From Bog-756 sp963769765 (GTDB taxonomy: Bacteria; Actinomycetota; Acidimicrobiia; Acidimicrobiales; RAAP-2): DNA of 64,000 nt. The DNA lies in assembly GCA_963769765.1 (NCBI GenBank), contig CAVYNA010000005.1:220338-284337 (forward strand), read 5' to 3'. This document shows positions 35,806-43,446 of the stretch, one piece after another (within the stretch, counting starts at the first letter, position 1; every line of letters begins with the position of its first letter). Below the pieces are notes generated by a model. It was not told the origin of the DNA, made no database searches, and saw only the letters and a program-made list of their open reading frames with translations. The position numbers were made by a program, and so were the translations under genes.

Positions 35806-36930
35806 TCAACGCGTCAACACGCTGACGCACGCGTTCGCGCCCCGGCCGATGACGTGGGCGAGCCCGACGGTGGCTCCTTCGACCTGACGGGCACCAGCCG
35901 TGCCGCGCAGCTGCCGGACGAGCTCGACGACCTGGCCGAGGGCCGAGGCTCCGAGTGGCTCCCCCTTCGAGAGCAGCCCGCCAGAGGGATTGACCGGCAG
36001 GCGACCTCCGACCTGCGTTTCCCCTTCCGCGAGGAGCTTCGCCTGCCCGCCGGGCTCGCACAGGCCGAGCTCGGCCCACGCGATGAGCTCCCGGGCGGCA
36101 TCGGTGTCCTGGCACTCGACGACGTGGAGGTCATCCGGTCCCAACCCTGCCTGCGCGTAGGCGTCGGTTGCCGCCAGCGTCGTGGGTGGGGTGATGCCGA
36201 CGTCGTCGATACCGCAGAGCGGCGAGTCCTCACCGAGCACGTTGCCGGGGAGATGCGATCGCAGCGAGATGCCGGCCAGCTTGACGCCGTTCCCTCCTCG
36301 GCTGAGCACCATCGCGGCCGCCCCCTCGTTGGGCGAGCACAACATGAAGAGTGTGAGCGGCGGGCAGATCATCCGTGAACCGAGGACTTCGTCAGTGGTG
36401 ACGGCCTTCTGGTACATCGCGTCCGGGTTGGCGATCCCGTGGCGCCGGTTCTTCACGACGACCTGTGCGAGGTGGTCGGTGGTCAATCCGGTCTCTGCGA
36501 GCAGTCGCTGCGCGCGCAGGGCGAAGTATGCGGGGGCCGGGGTCAGACCACCTGCCTCCTGCCATGGGGCGAAGAATGAGGAGCGGATGACCCCCTTCGG
36601 CATCTTCTCGATCCCGAACACGAGGATCCGCTCGTGCTGGCCGGAAGCGATCGCCGCGGCGGCGAGCTGCAGCGCAGCCCCACCCGAGGCGCACCCGGCC
36701 TCTACGTCGTAGATGGGGATGCCCGTCCCGGCGAGCGCGCCGAGCACCCGGTGACCGGCCGCGATCCCACCGTATGCGGTGCCGCAGAACGCGGCACTCA
36801 CGTCGTGCACGCCGATGTCCGCCTCCGCGAGTGCCGCGCGGACCGCCGCCACCCCCATGTCCGTTCCCGTCAGGCCCTCGAACCGGCCGAAGGGATGGAG
36901 CCCCACGCCCGTGATCCGCACGTCGGTCAC
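35806..36930 (-). CDS. Thiolase-fold acyltransferase (lipid-transfer/SCP-x type)
   Basis: This 374-residue protein has the non-canonical thiolase fold of lipid-transfer proteins. The nucleophile-position Cys80 is in EAGCASGGAAL, and NPSGGLLSKGEPLGASALGQ is the C-terminal motif. Such proteins act with an OB-fold DUF35 partner as thiolases or retro-aldolases in steroid or branched side-chain degradation. The partner gene is directly upstream with a 4-bp overlap. The retained Cys favours thiolase chemistry over the aldolase branch, but this is a prediction. Its last codons lie in a short GTCAAC repeat. Confidence 0.86.
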   Translation of the reverse strand: MTDVRITGVGLHPFGRFEGLTGTDMGVAAVRAALAEADIGVHDVSAAFCGTAYGGIAAGHRVLGALAGTGIPIYDVEAGCASGGAALQLAAAAIASGQHERILVFGIEKMPKGVIRSSFFAPWQEAGGLTPAPAYFALRAQRLLAETGLTTDHLAQVVVKNRRHGIANPDAMYQKAVTTDEVLGSRMICPPLTLFMLCSPNEGAAAMVLSRGGNGVKLAGISLRSHLPGNVLGEDSPLCGIDDVGITPPTTLAATDAYAQAGLGPDDLHVVECQDTDAARELIAWAELGLCEPGGQAKLLAEGETQVGGRLPVNPSGGLLSKGEPLGASALGQVVELVRQLRGTAGARQVEGATVGLAHVIGRGANACVSVLTR

Positions 36931-37313
36931 GGTCGGAACACCCAGGTGAGGACCGGCTCGCCGTCGGGCCCCGGCAGCGTCTCGCCGTCCAGGTGGACCC
37001 GGGTGCCGCGCTCGAGGCCCTCGCCGTCGAGCCGGGTGACGATGCGAAGCGTCGGCTCACCGTCGAGCTCGACGATGCCGAATCCGTAGGGGACCGGACC
37101 CGAGTACCCGGGCGGCGCGAGATGGACGGTCGTGTGCAGCCAGACGGTGCCGGCACGTGGCAGGTCCACCGGTACGACGTCGTCAGCGCCGGTGTACGGG
37201 CAGACCACCGATCGCGGGAAGTGACGCTTGCCGCTCGCTGCTGACCGGCCGCCGAGCAGGGTCACGCCGTCCGAGTCCACGCGAAGTACGGACGGCGCGA
37301 TGGGCGGCGGCAC
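36927..37313 (-). CDS. OB-fold (DUF35) partner of the thiolase-like protein
   Basis: This is a 128-residue protein with an OB-fold-like segment PRAGTVWLHTTVHLAPPGYSGPVPYGFGIVELDGE and a C-terminal LTWVFRP, typical of DUF35 proteins. The N-terminal zinc ribbon normally has four cysteines; here only one Cys (VVCPYTG) remains, so no zinc site is expected. DUF35 proteins bind and shape the acyl-CoA pocket of a partner thiolase or aldolase. The 4-bp overlap with the thiolase gene supports formation of such a complex. Confidence 0.8.
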   Translation of the reverse strand: MPPPIAPSVLRVDSDGVTLLGGRSAASGKRHFPRSVVCPYTGADDVVPVDLPRAGTVWLHTTVHLAPPGYSGPVPYGFGIVELDGEPTLRIVTRLDGEGLERGTRVHLDGETLPGPDGEPVLTWVFRP

Positions 37314-37360
37314 GCGGCAACTCTGTCACAGAACCCACCTGGATTCGACGACGTCTCGGC

Positions 37361-37894
37361 TCACGCGGGCAGGTCGAGGGACGCCACCTGGCTCCTCCCG
37401 ACCGCAGCGTAGACACCGCGCTTGCGTGCAGCTCCGGTCGGGACGCGGCTCGATGACGATGCGACGCGCGGAGTGACGAGCGGCCGGTCCGGCACGCAGT
37501 TCGGCACCGAGACCCGTCCTTCGAGGGCATCGACGATCTGTCCGACCAACTGGCTCACCCGACGCGCGTAACCGTCGGTCCACACCGGCCAGGTGTGGGT
37601 GAGCGGTCGGATCGAGGACTCGCACTCGACCTCGGACCACTTCGTGATCTCGAGGAGCGCCCGGACCGGACGCACCCCGTACCAGAGGACGCACCGGATC
37701 TTGCGCACCTCGAAGTCGAAGTTGCAAGGTTCGATGACCTTCGCGAGCCAGAGCCCGTCGTCGAATCGGGCGTAGCGCGGGGCACAGGCCACGGTGGCCA
37801 GGGCCCGATGCCAGAGGTCGAATTCGGTGGTCGCGACGCTCGGGTGCAGGTGCAGCCGAGCGAAGATGTAAGCGCTGTGCTGTCGGGTCGACAT
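37361..37894 (-). CDS. Hypothetical protein
   Basis: This is a 177-residue protein of unknown family, starting at ATG 37894 with GAGGG upstream. The N-terminal 120 residues look folded (FARLHLHPSVATTEFDLWHRAL, LWLAKVIEPCNFDFEVRKIRCVLWYGV), with five Trp and several Cys. The last 50 residues are Arg/Ser/Pro-rich and probably disordered. The same strand stays open upstream, but that sequence is antisense to the Crp/Fnr gene. It is divergent from that regulator across 213 bases and could be its target. Confidence 0.5.
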   Translation of the reverse strand: MSTRQHSAYIFARLHLHPSVATTEFDLWHRALATVACAPRYARFDDGLWLAKVIEPCNFDFEVRKIRCVLWYGVRPVRALLEITKWSEVECESSIRPLTHTWPVWTDGYARRVSQLVGQIVDALEGRVSVPNCVPDRPLVTPRVASSSSRVPTGAARKRGVYAAVGRSQVASLDLPA

Positions 37895-37962
37895 GGTCCC
37901 TCGCTTTCGGCAGGTGGACTTCGCAAGCCCGCTCCACCGATGATGCGCCAAGGGGTGCCAGG

Positions 37963-37982
37963 TGTCTGTCACGGTGGAGACA
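37963..37982. promoter_or_regulatory. Inverted repeat in the divergent Crp/Fnr promoter region
   Basis: TGTCT (37963-37967) and AGACA (37978-37982) form an inverted repeat spaced by 10 bases, 69-145 bases from the two divergent starts. The symmetry suits a dimeric regulator such as the neighbouring Crp/Fnr protein, though it does not match the classic TGTGA-N6-TCACA site. Confidence 0.3.
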
Positions 37983-38047
37983 ACGTCGGACGGCGACGAC
38001 CGCGTGACGCCCGAACGTGGAGGACCTCTCGCACCGCACGGCGTCCA

Positions 38048-38076
38048 TTGGCGGAGCAGTCGACGGACCGTAGGAT
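38048..38076 (+). promoter_or_regulatory. Probable promoter of the Crp/Fnr regulator gene
   Basis: TTGGCG (38048-38053) and TAGGAT (38071-38076) are separated by exactly 17 bases, a good primary-sigma promoter. Transcription would start near 38083, leaving a leader of about 25 bases with an AGGAG before the GTG at 38108. Confidence 0.55.
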
Positions 38077-38107
38077 CTGGGTGAAGGACGCGCGAGGAGA
38101 AGCCGGC

Positions 38108-38779
38108 GTGAACAGCTTGGAGAGCGACCCGTTCGCCGGGGCGAGCATTCTCGGTGCACTTGACGACGACGACCGCGCCTATCTGGCTCAGCGGAGCACG
38201 AAGCGGAAGATCGGCAAAGGTCAGATCGTCTTCAGCGAAGGGGATCCGTCCGACTCGCTGTTCGTGCTGCTCTCCGGTCGGATGAAGGTGGTCACCTACT
38301 CGAGCGACGGGGCGGAGTTCATCGTCAACAAGGTCGTGCCGGGCGAGACCATCGGTGAGATCGGGATGCTCTCCGAGGGACCTCGCTCGGCCACGGTGCA
38401 GGCCACCGCGCCGAGTGTCGTGATCACCTTGGCCGGCTCGGTGGTCGTCGACCTGATCGGGCAGCGGCCCGCCGTCGCCACCGCCCTGTTGCAGCGGCTG
38501 TCCGACATGGTGCGCAGGATGACGGGGGTCGCCTCCGACCTCGTCCATCTCGATCTCGCGCAACGGGTGGCCAAGTTCCTGCTCCAGTACGAGGAGCAGC
38601 TCGGACCGGACGCCAGGATCAAGGTGACCCAGTCAGAGCTCGCTGCGAACATCGGCGCAAGTCGACAGCGGGTGAACGGCTGTCTGCGGGAGTTCCAGAG
38701 GCAGGGATGGATCTCGATGGAGTCGAGGCAGTTGCAGGTCCTCGACGAAGGGGCTCTCAGCGGTATCGTGAACGCGTGA
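38108..38779 (+). CDS. Crp/Fnr-family transcriptional regulator
   Basis: This 223-residue regulator has an N-terminal cyclic-nucleotide-binding beta-roll and a C-terminal winged helix. The phosphate-binding cassette GETIGEIGMLSEGPRSATVQ (79-98) retains Glu84, Arg93 and Ser94, the residues that contact cAMP in CRP, so a cyclic nucleotide ligand is likely. The DNA-reading helix lies in SELAANIGASRQRVNGCLRE near the C-terminus. No Fnr-type cysteines are present. The GTG start follows AGGAG. It is divergent from a hypothetical gene, and a cyclase-domain protein is encoded at 43447. Confidence 0.9.
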   Translation: MNSLESDPFAGASILGALDDDDRAYLAQRSTKRKIGKGQIVFSEGDPSDSLFVLLSGRMKVVTYSSDGAEFIVNKVVPGETIGEIGMLSEGPRSATVQATAPSVVITLAGSVVVDLIGQRPAVATALLQRLSDMVRRMTGVASDLVHLDLAQRVAKFLLQYEEQLGPDARIKVTQSELAANIGASRQRVNGCLREFQRQGWISMESRQLQVLDEGALSGIVNA

Positions 38780-38803
38780 AGGGCGGACGCGGGGGAACGG
38801 GCC

Positions 38804-39274
38804 TCACCGTCGCGTCGTCAGCTCGAGGACGACCACCGGCACCTCGCGCGGCGTCCTCGCCTGATAGTGGTCGTAGGTCGGGGTGGACGCCCGGATCTGC
38901 TGCCAGAGGTCGGACCGCTCCGCGCCGGCAACGACGCGGGCATGCATGGCCAGGTCGGTACCCTCGTAGAAGACCGTGACGTCGGGGCACGCGAGGATGT
39001 TCCGGTACCACTGGGGGTCGCGGTCGTCACCTCCGTTGGAGGCGACGAGCACGATCCGGTCGTGCTCGACGATCGGTGCGGTCAGCATGGTCGTCCGCGG
39101 TGCACCCGTTCGGCGGCCGGTGGTGGTGAGCTGGATCACGCGAATTCCGAGCACGCGGGTGAGGACCTTGCCACCACTGGCCCGATAGGCCGCACCATGG
39201 AGAGTGGTCCAGAACCTGATCACCGCGTCCTTCGCGTCGTAGGCGAGGCGGTCGCCGGGTCGGTCGCCGTCCAT
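38804..39274 (-). CDS. F420-dependent nitroreductase-family (Ddn-like) protein
   Basis: This 156-residue protein belongs to the deazaflavin-dependent nitroreductase family (split beta-barrel). The segments LTTTGRRTGAPRTTMLTAPI and LVASNGGDDRDPQWYRNILA are family hallmarks that bind F420 and form the pocket. Mycobacterial Ddn reduces quinones and nitro compounds with F420H2. It ends 25 bases past the convergent Crp/Fnr gene and lies 15 bases downstream of a small helical protein gene, so it is probably the last gene of the polyprenyl synthase arm. Confidence 0.85.
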   Translation of the reverse strand: MDGDRPGDRLAYDAKDAVIRFWTTLHGAAYRASGGKVLTRVLGIRVIQLTTTGRRTGAPRTTMLTAPIVEHDRIVLVASNGGDDRDPQWYRNILACPDVTVFYEGTDLAMHARVVAGAERSDLWQQIRASTPTYDHYQARTPREVPVVVLELTTRR

Positions 39275-39288
39275 CCGATCCGCTCCGG

Positions 39289-39567
39289 TCAGCTCGAGTC
39301 CGGAGGTGTCCGGCGGCCCCAGACCTCGTCGACCAGCTGGGCGGTGAGGTACGTGATCTGCACGAGGTCGCCGGCACTCTCGGTCCAGGTGAGCCAGGCG
39401 TCCTCCGCCGGCCCGGTGCCCTCCGATGTGCGGTCCGCGGCGCCGCCGGCGATCCGCTGGACGAGATCGAGGTTGACGTTGACCAGGTGGACCGTGGCAT
39501 CGGTGAGCTGACCGATGAGCTCGTTCGCAGCGTCCCGGGGCACCCCGGCATCGTACGCCCCGGTCAC
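39289..39567 (-). CDS. Small helical hypothetical protein next to polyprenyl synthase
   Basis: This is a 92-residue protein from GTG 39567, which lies 11 bases after the polyprenyl synthase stop with GAGG upstream. The sequence is mostly amphipathic helix (ANELIGQLTDATVHLVNVNL, then SAGDLVQITYLTAQLVDEVW), with no membrane segment and no cysteines. I do not recognise a family. The tight spacing puts it in the synthase operon, where it may bind the enzyme or a membrane surface. Confidence 0.6.
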   Translation of the reverse strand: MTGAYDAGVPRDAANELIGQLTDATVHLVNVNLDLVQRIAGGAADRTSEGTGPAEDAWLTWTESAGDLVQITYLTAQLVDEVWGRRTPPDSS

Positions 39568-39577
39568 GAGGGACGCC

Positions 39578-40618
39578 TCAGGACGTTCGCCCCAGCATGT
39601 AGGGCACGAGCGCGCGCACGAACCGCGTGTCCTCGGTGTCGGGGCAGTCACCGAAGGCCTCCTCGAACGCCTCCCCGGCGGCGACGGCGATGCCCCGGGC
39701 GTAGTCGTGCGCGAACTCGATGCTTCCGTATCCGTCGAAGAGGGCGCGGACCGTGTCGACCATCTCGGGTGTCCGTTCGGATCGATCGAGGGAGAGAAAT
39801 GCGTCGAGGATCTCCGCGTCGTCGGCCCGTGCCTCCCGCCGGAGATGGATCAGAGCCAGCGAGCGCTTGGCCTCGTAGAGGTCCCCGTTGATCTCCTTGC
39901 CGTAGGCGCGGTCGTCGCCCACGAGGTTCAAGAGGTCGTCACGGATCTGGAAGGCGGCGCCGAGGTAGAACCCGAAGTGCACCATGGACTGCAGGGTGGC
40001 GGCCGATCCTGAGCCGAGGAGTGCACCCACTCGGAGGGGGAGGATGGTCGTGTACCAACAGGTCTTGTGCAGGATGAGGTCGAGATAGTCCTCCGGATCC
40101 AGGTCGGTGACACAGTCGCGGCGCCATCCCAGCTCGGTCGCCTGTCCCTCGAGCGTTCGCAGCGCCATCAGATCGAACTCGTCGAGGATCCGGTCGGCGA
40201 GCGCGGGATCGAGCGTGCGCGTCTGCCGTCGGAGGACGCGGTTTGCGAGCACGACCAGGGCGTCGCCTGCGTTGAGCGACAAGGCCTCGCCGTAGTCGGC
40301 CGAGAGCGTCGGGCGGCCCCGACGCCGCTCACTTCCGTCGACGATGTCGTCGTGCACGAGAAAGGCATTGTGCAACATCTCGATCGCCACTGCGACGGGA
40401 AAGGCGTCCTTGTCCGATCCGCCGAACGCACGGCACGTCGCCAGACACAGCGCAGGTCGGATGGCCTTGCCGGGGCGACCCGGGTAGATGCGGACGAGCT
40501 CGTAGAGCCACTTGTGGGGCTCGCCGTCGGGGACCGCGTCCAGCATGGCGCGGCGGACGTCACGGCCCACCTGTGCGAGCACAGCCTCGACGGAGGTGAC
40601 CGGGACCGTCGTCGTCAC
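39578..40618 (-). CDS. Trans-polyprenyl diphosphate synthase
   Basis: This 346-residue all-helical prenyltransferase condenses isopentenyl diphosphate with allylic diphosphates. GKAIRP is at 50-55, the first Asp-rich motif is DDIVD at 90-94 and the second is a variant DDLLN at 227-231. Ala85 at the fifth position before the first motif argues against a farnesyl-only product and suggests C20 or longer. The GTG start overlaps the upstream gene stop by 4 bp. The neighbours are not MEP or carotenoid genes, so the product may serve the uncharacterised cluster around it. Confidence 0.88.
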   Translation of the reverse strand: MTTTVPVTSVEAVLAQVGRDVRRAMLDAVPDGEPHKWLYELVRIYPGRPGKAIRPALCLATCRAFGGSDKDAFPVAVAIEMLHNAFLVHDDIVDGSERRRGRPTLSADYGEALSLNAGDALVVLANRVLRRQTRTLDPALADRILDEFDLMALRTLEGQATELGWRRDCVTDLDPEDYLDLILHKTCWYTTILPLRVGALLGSGSAATLQSMVHFGFYLGAAFQIRDDLLNLVGDDRAYGKEINGDLYEAKRSLALIHLRREARADDAEILDAFLSLDRSERTPEMVDTVRALFDGYGSIEFAHDYARGIAVAAGEAFEEAFGDCPDTEDTRFVRALVPYMLGRTS

Positions 40619-41343
40619 GATGACCGGTCTTCGACGGAGACCGCGAGGGTGATGCAGAGCTCGGCGGCCCCTTCGGCCTGAACGACGCCCCGATAGGTGT
40701 CGGGTGCGACGGGCCGCTCGAACGACAGCGTCACCGAGGCGCCGCGCGCCGACCGGGCGGGCAGCACCCCGATGTCCGCCGGATCGAACCGGATGCACCG
40801 GGCATCGATCAGCTTTGCGTCCGATGCCAGCAGGGCACCGGCGGTGAGCCGGAGCGGGCCGACCGGCTCAGGCGTCGGGTTGCGGAGCCACAGCTCGGCA
40901 GGGACGCGGAGCCTGCCGTCGGGCTCCGCTTCCAGGTGCCATCCGATGGCTCCTGCACCAGCGATCACGTCCACGGTCACCGTTCCCTGCGGCACCCCGG
41001 AGCGTTGGGAGGGGCCGGAGCGTGGGGAGGGGCCGGAGCCTGCCCCAGGGACCGCGGCGAGGGTGGCCAACATCTGGGCCCCGAGCTCCCACCAGACCCC
41101 GATGAGCTGGTCGAGCGGAGTGCCCGCTCCCGAGCCCGGGGGCGATGCGCCGTTCGTCGGCCCGAATGCCGGTGGTGGGTCTGACCCGTCGATCGTCTCG
41201 ACCACCCGGCCGACCAGCTCACGTGCGGCCTGGAGGCCGCGACGCTGGACGTCGCCGAGTGCCCTGACGTTCGCCGCCGGATCGAGGACGAAAGCCCACG
41301 GCACACCCCCGCCGGGGACGCCCTTTCTTCGCTCTTCGGGCAT
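40615..41343 (-). CDS. Hypothetical protein: helical N-terminus, beta-rich C-terminus
   Basis: This 242-residue protein has no recognised family. Residues about 20-105 are helical with Gly/Pro breaks (LGDVQRRGLQAARELVGRVV; LDQLIGVWWELGAQMLATLA), reminiscent of phasin-like granule proteins. After a Pro/Ser linker, residues about 118-240 are beta-rich (VTVDVIAGAGAIGW; SVTLSFERPVAPDTYRGVVQ) and resemble an Ig-like sandwich. The 142-residue protein at 43008 has the same plan. It is the first gene of the arm that leads into the polyprenyl synthase by a 4-bp overlap. Confidence 0.6.
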   Translation of the reverse strand: MPEERRKGVPGGGVPWAFVLDPAANVRALGDVQRRGLQAARELVGRVVETIDGSDPPPAFGPTNGASPPGSGAGTPLDQLIGVWWELGAQMLATLAAVPGAGSGPSPRSGPSQRSGVPQGTVTVDVIAGAGAIGWHLEAEPDGRLRVPAELWLRNPTPEPVGPLRLTAGALLASDAKLIDARCIRFDPADIGVLPARSARGASVTLSFERPVAPDTYRGVVQAEGAAELCITLAVSVEDRSS

Positions 41344-41467
41344 CGTTCACATCCTGGGTGGAGCCCGCCGCACGGCTGCCGTCAGGCTGCTGTCTGGCCT
41401 CGGAAGGCGAGGCGTCGCCCACCGGCCTTCCGGTAGGGTAGGCGAAAGGCGACAGGATTGGGAGCGC

Positions 41468-42964
41468 ATGAGCGAACTCGCAGACCTGGTGGCCGTGTTC
41501 GGCGCGGTCGACGAGGCGGTGGTCAAGGATCGGAAGTTGCTTCCGACGGTCGCGGCGCTCGTGCCGGCCTACGCCGAGGGAGCGGCGGGATGGTTCACGG
41601 GCATCCGGACCTGGTCCGACCTCGCGGTCGAGTTTCGTCGGAGCGAAGGCGAGGAACGGGACGTCGAGCCCCTCGGAGTCGGGCAGCTCCCGACGGTCGT
41701 CGAGGCCCTCGACAACCTCTCGGAAGGCGCCGGCACCGACCACCTGGTGACCCGCCGTCTGCTTGCGATCACCCTCTTGAGCCGGGTACGCGCCGCCTCC
41801 GCCCCGGTACCCCCGGGCACCTCCCCGGACAGTTCGGCGCTCGCCGTCACGGACGCGGATCTGGCGGGCGCGCTCGAACCGGTCGTCGATCACCCCGACT
41901 ACCTCGGCACGTGGAATCCGGAGACCCGGGCAGTCCGCCTGGTCGCCATCTTGCAGAACGCCCACGACTATCCGGTCATCGGATCGTGGGGGGCGATGAT
42001 GCAAAAGGCACTGAGCGAGAATCTGATCAGCCAGTCCGTGGCCGACCGTTCGATGAGCCCGATGGGCTTCACGGTGATCCCGACGACCCCCGGCGGCGGT
42101 CCGGCGGTGGCCTTCGAGACGCGGACCTTGGTGGACGTCCCGGCTGCCGTCGGCATGGCCGCCGCACGCGACCAGGTCGCGGACATCCTCGACCCCAGCC
42201 GGTGGACGAACGTCGACCCGCCGTGGTGCGCCATGCGGTGGGCCGCACCGGCGCCGACCCTCGGCGTCACCCCGTGGTCCGGCCGGTGCCTCGAGGTCAT
42301 CAACGTGGACTGCACCGGTGTACCTCCGCTCGTTCCCCTCAACACGGTCCTCGACTTCAGGTGTTCGGACCTCGGGGACGGGTCCGGTTCCGTCCTCGAG
42401 TACCGACTGGTCGACAACCAGCCGGCCGTCGGAGGGGACGGCCTCGTCACGGTCGACGAGGGCAGCCTGGTGGTCCATCAGGTCGGCACCACGGTCGAGG
42501 TGATCACGACCAAGCGGGTGCAGTTCCACGCGTTCTCGGGGATGTCCCCCCTCGAAGCTGCGGGCCTCGCCTGGTTCGTCTGGATCGTGGGGTACAACTC
42601 GAATGCCGAGTCCTTCATCGAGAAGGTGGCCGGCGTCTCGCCGTCCCGTCTCCACCCGGTGGGATCGCACCGGGGCGGTGCCGGGGCGAACCCGGGCGGG
42701 TCGGCGGCCGGCGCCGGCCAACCGGGCACCGGCGCCCCGCAGGTCGACCAGCTCGTTGCGGGGATGGAAAAGATCTTCGACGAGTGCGTCCAGGACCTGC
42801 GCACCTCGATGTCCAAGGTGACCGCGGGCTCGTACGGGCCGACGACGTATCTCGGCGATGCCGCCAAGTTGTCGAACCATCTCGTCCGGCACGGAACGCT
42901 GCTGGCGAAGTTCTGGGCAGACGTGCTGCCGGGGTCCGTCCGCGCCGGTGCGTCGGACCTCTGA
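41468..42964 (+). CDS. Hypothetical 498-residue protein of the polyprenyl cluster
   Basis: This soluble 498-residue protein starts at ATG 41468 with GGAG upstream. An N-terminal helical part (about 1-180) is followed by a beta-rich middle with DPSRWTNVDPPWCAMRWA near 235-252 and repeated strands to about 365, which could be an SRPBCC/START-like lipid-binding fold. A Gly/Ala-rich linker (about 395-420) leads to a last helical segment of about 75 residues. I do not recognise the family. It begins the plus-strand arm, 124 bases from the divergent gene at 41343, and is followed by three genes in the same direction. Confidence 0.6.
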   Translation: MSELADLVAVFGAVDEAVVKDRKLLPTVAALVPAYAEGAAGWFTGIRTWSDLAVEFRRSEGEERDVEPLGVGQLPTVVEALDNLSEGAGTDHLVTRRLLAITLLSRVRAASAPVPPGTSPDSSALAVTDADLAGALEPVVDHPDYLGTWNPETRAVRLVAILQNAHDYPVIGSWGAMMQKALSENLISQSVADRSMSPMGFTVIPTTPGGGPAVAFETRTLVDVPAAVGMAAARDQVADILDPSRWTNVDPPWCAMRWAAPAPTLGVTPWSGRCLEVINVDCTGVPPLVPLNTVLDFRCSDLGDGSGSVLEYRLVDNQPAVGGDGLVTVDEGSLVVHQVGTTVEVITTKRVQFHAFSGMSPLEAAGLAWFVWIVGYNSNAESFIEKVAGVSPSRLHPVGSHRGGAGANPGGSAAGAGQPGTGAPQVDQLVAGMEKIFDECVQDLRTSMSKVTAGSYGPTTYLGDAAKLSNHLVRHGTLLAKFWADVLPGSVRAGASDL

Positions 42965-43007
42965 CCGTCGCACGTCACTGATCCGACCATCGACGAGGAG
43001 CCACCGC

Positions 43008-43436
43008 ATGCCGACTGGACTGGACAGCGAACTCGACCAGCTGGTGAAGGACGGCCAGGCGCTCTTCGGGAGCTGGTCGGAGCTCTTGTGGTTTCCGTTC
43101 GCGTGGATGGGCATGGGCAAGGGAGGGACCCGTTCCCGTTACGTCTCGGTCGAGTTCTCCACGCCGCCCGCGTCGGTCAGCCGCTCGCTCGACCCGAGCC
43201 CGCTCGTGATCGGCATCGCCCGGGCCGGCTTCGCGCCCGAGGAGATCCCGACGGCTGCGCTGACCGTGGAGCCCGGCGTTCTTCCTGCCGGTGCGTCAGC
43301 CTTCCGGCTTACGGTGGATGCCCGGAAGCTGTCGGGTCTGCCCGGGGGGACCTACTGGGGCAGCGTGACGCCACGTGACAGCGCGAATCAGGTCCACGGC
43401 TACGCTCCGGTTCCCGTGTGGCTCGTGATCCCCTGA
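43008..43436 (+). CDS. Hypothetical 142-residue protein, small version of the 40615-41343 protein
   Basis: This is a 142-residue protein with ATG at 43008 behind GAGGAG. A short helical start (LDSELDQLVKDGQALFGSWS) leads to an amphipathic Trp/Phe-rich patch, then a beta-rich domain (VSVEFSTPPASVSRSLDPSP; ASAFRLTVDARKLSGLPGGT; PVPVWLVIP). Order and spacing resemble the 242-residue protein encoded on the other arm. No signal or membrane helix is seen. It lies 43 bases after the 498-residue gene and 10 bases before the cyclase gene, so it is part of that operon. Confidence 0.6.
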   Translation: MPTGLDSELDQLVKDGQALFGSWSELLWFPFAWMGMGKGGTRSRYVSVEFSTPPASVSRSLDPSPLVIGIARAGFAPEEIPTAALTVEPGVLPAGASAFRLTVDARKLSGLPGGTYWGSVTPRDSANQVHGYAPVPVWLVIP

Positions 43437-43446
43437 CCGGCAGAAC

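Noticed and set aside
35797..35820. Three GTCAAC units with an 8-base period
   Set aside because: It is only 24 bases long and overlaps the thiolase stop codon; there are no spacers, so it is not a CRISPR or iteron array.
39578..42964. Possible family 2 encapsulin locus, because those shells often package polyprenyl synthases
   Set aside because: The 498-aa neighbour shows no HK97-type shell pattern, and the nearby cyclic-nucleotide-binding protein (38108) carries a DNA-binding domain and is an ordinary Crp/Fnr regulator.
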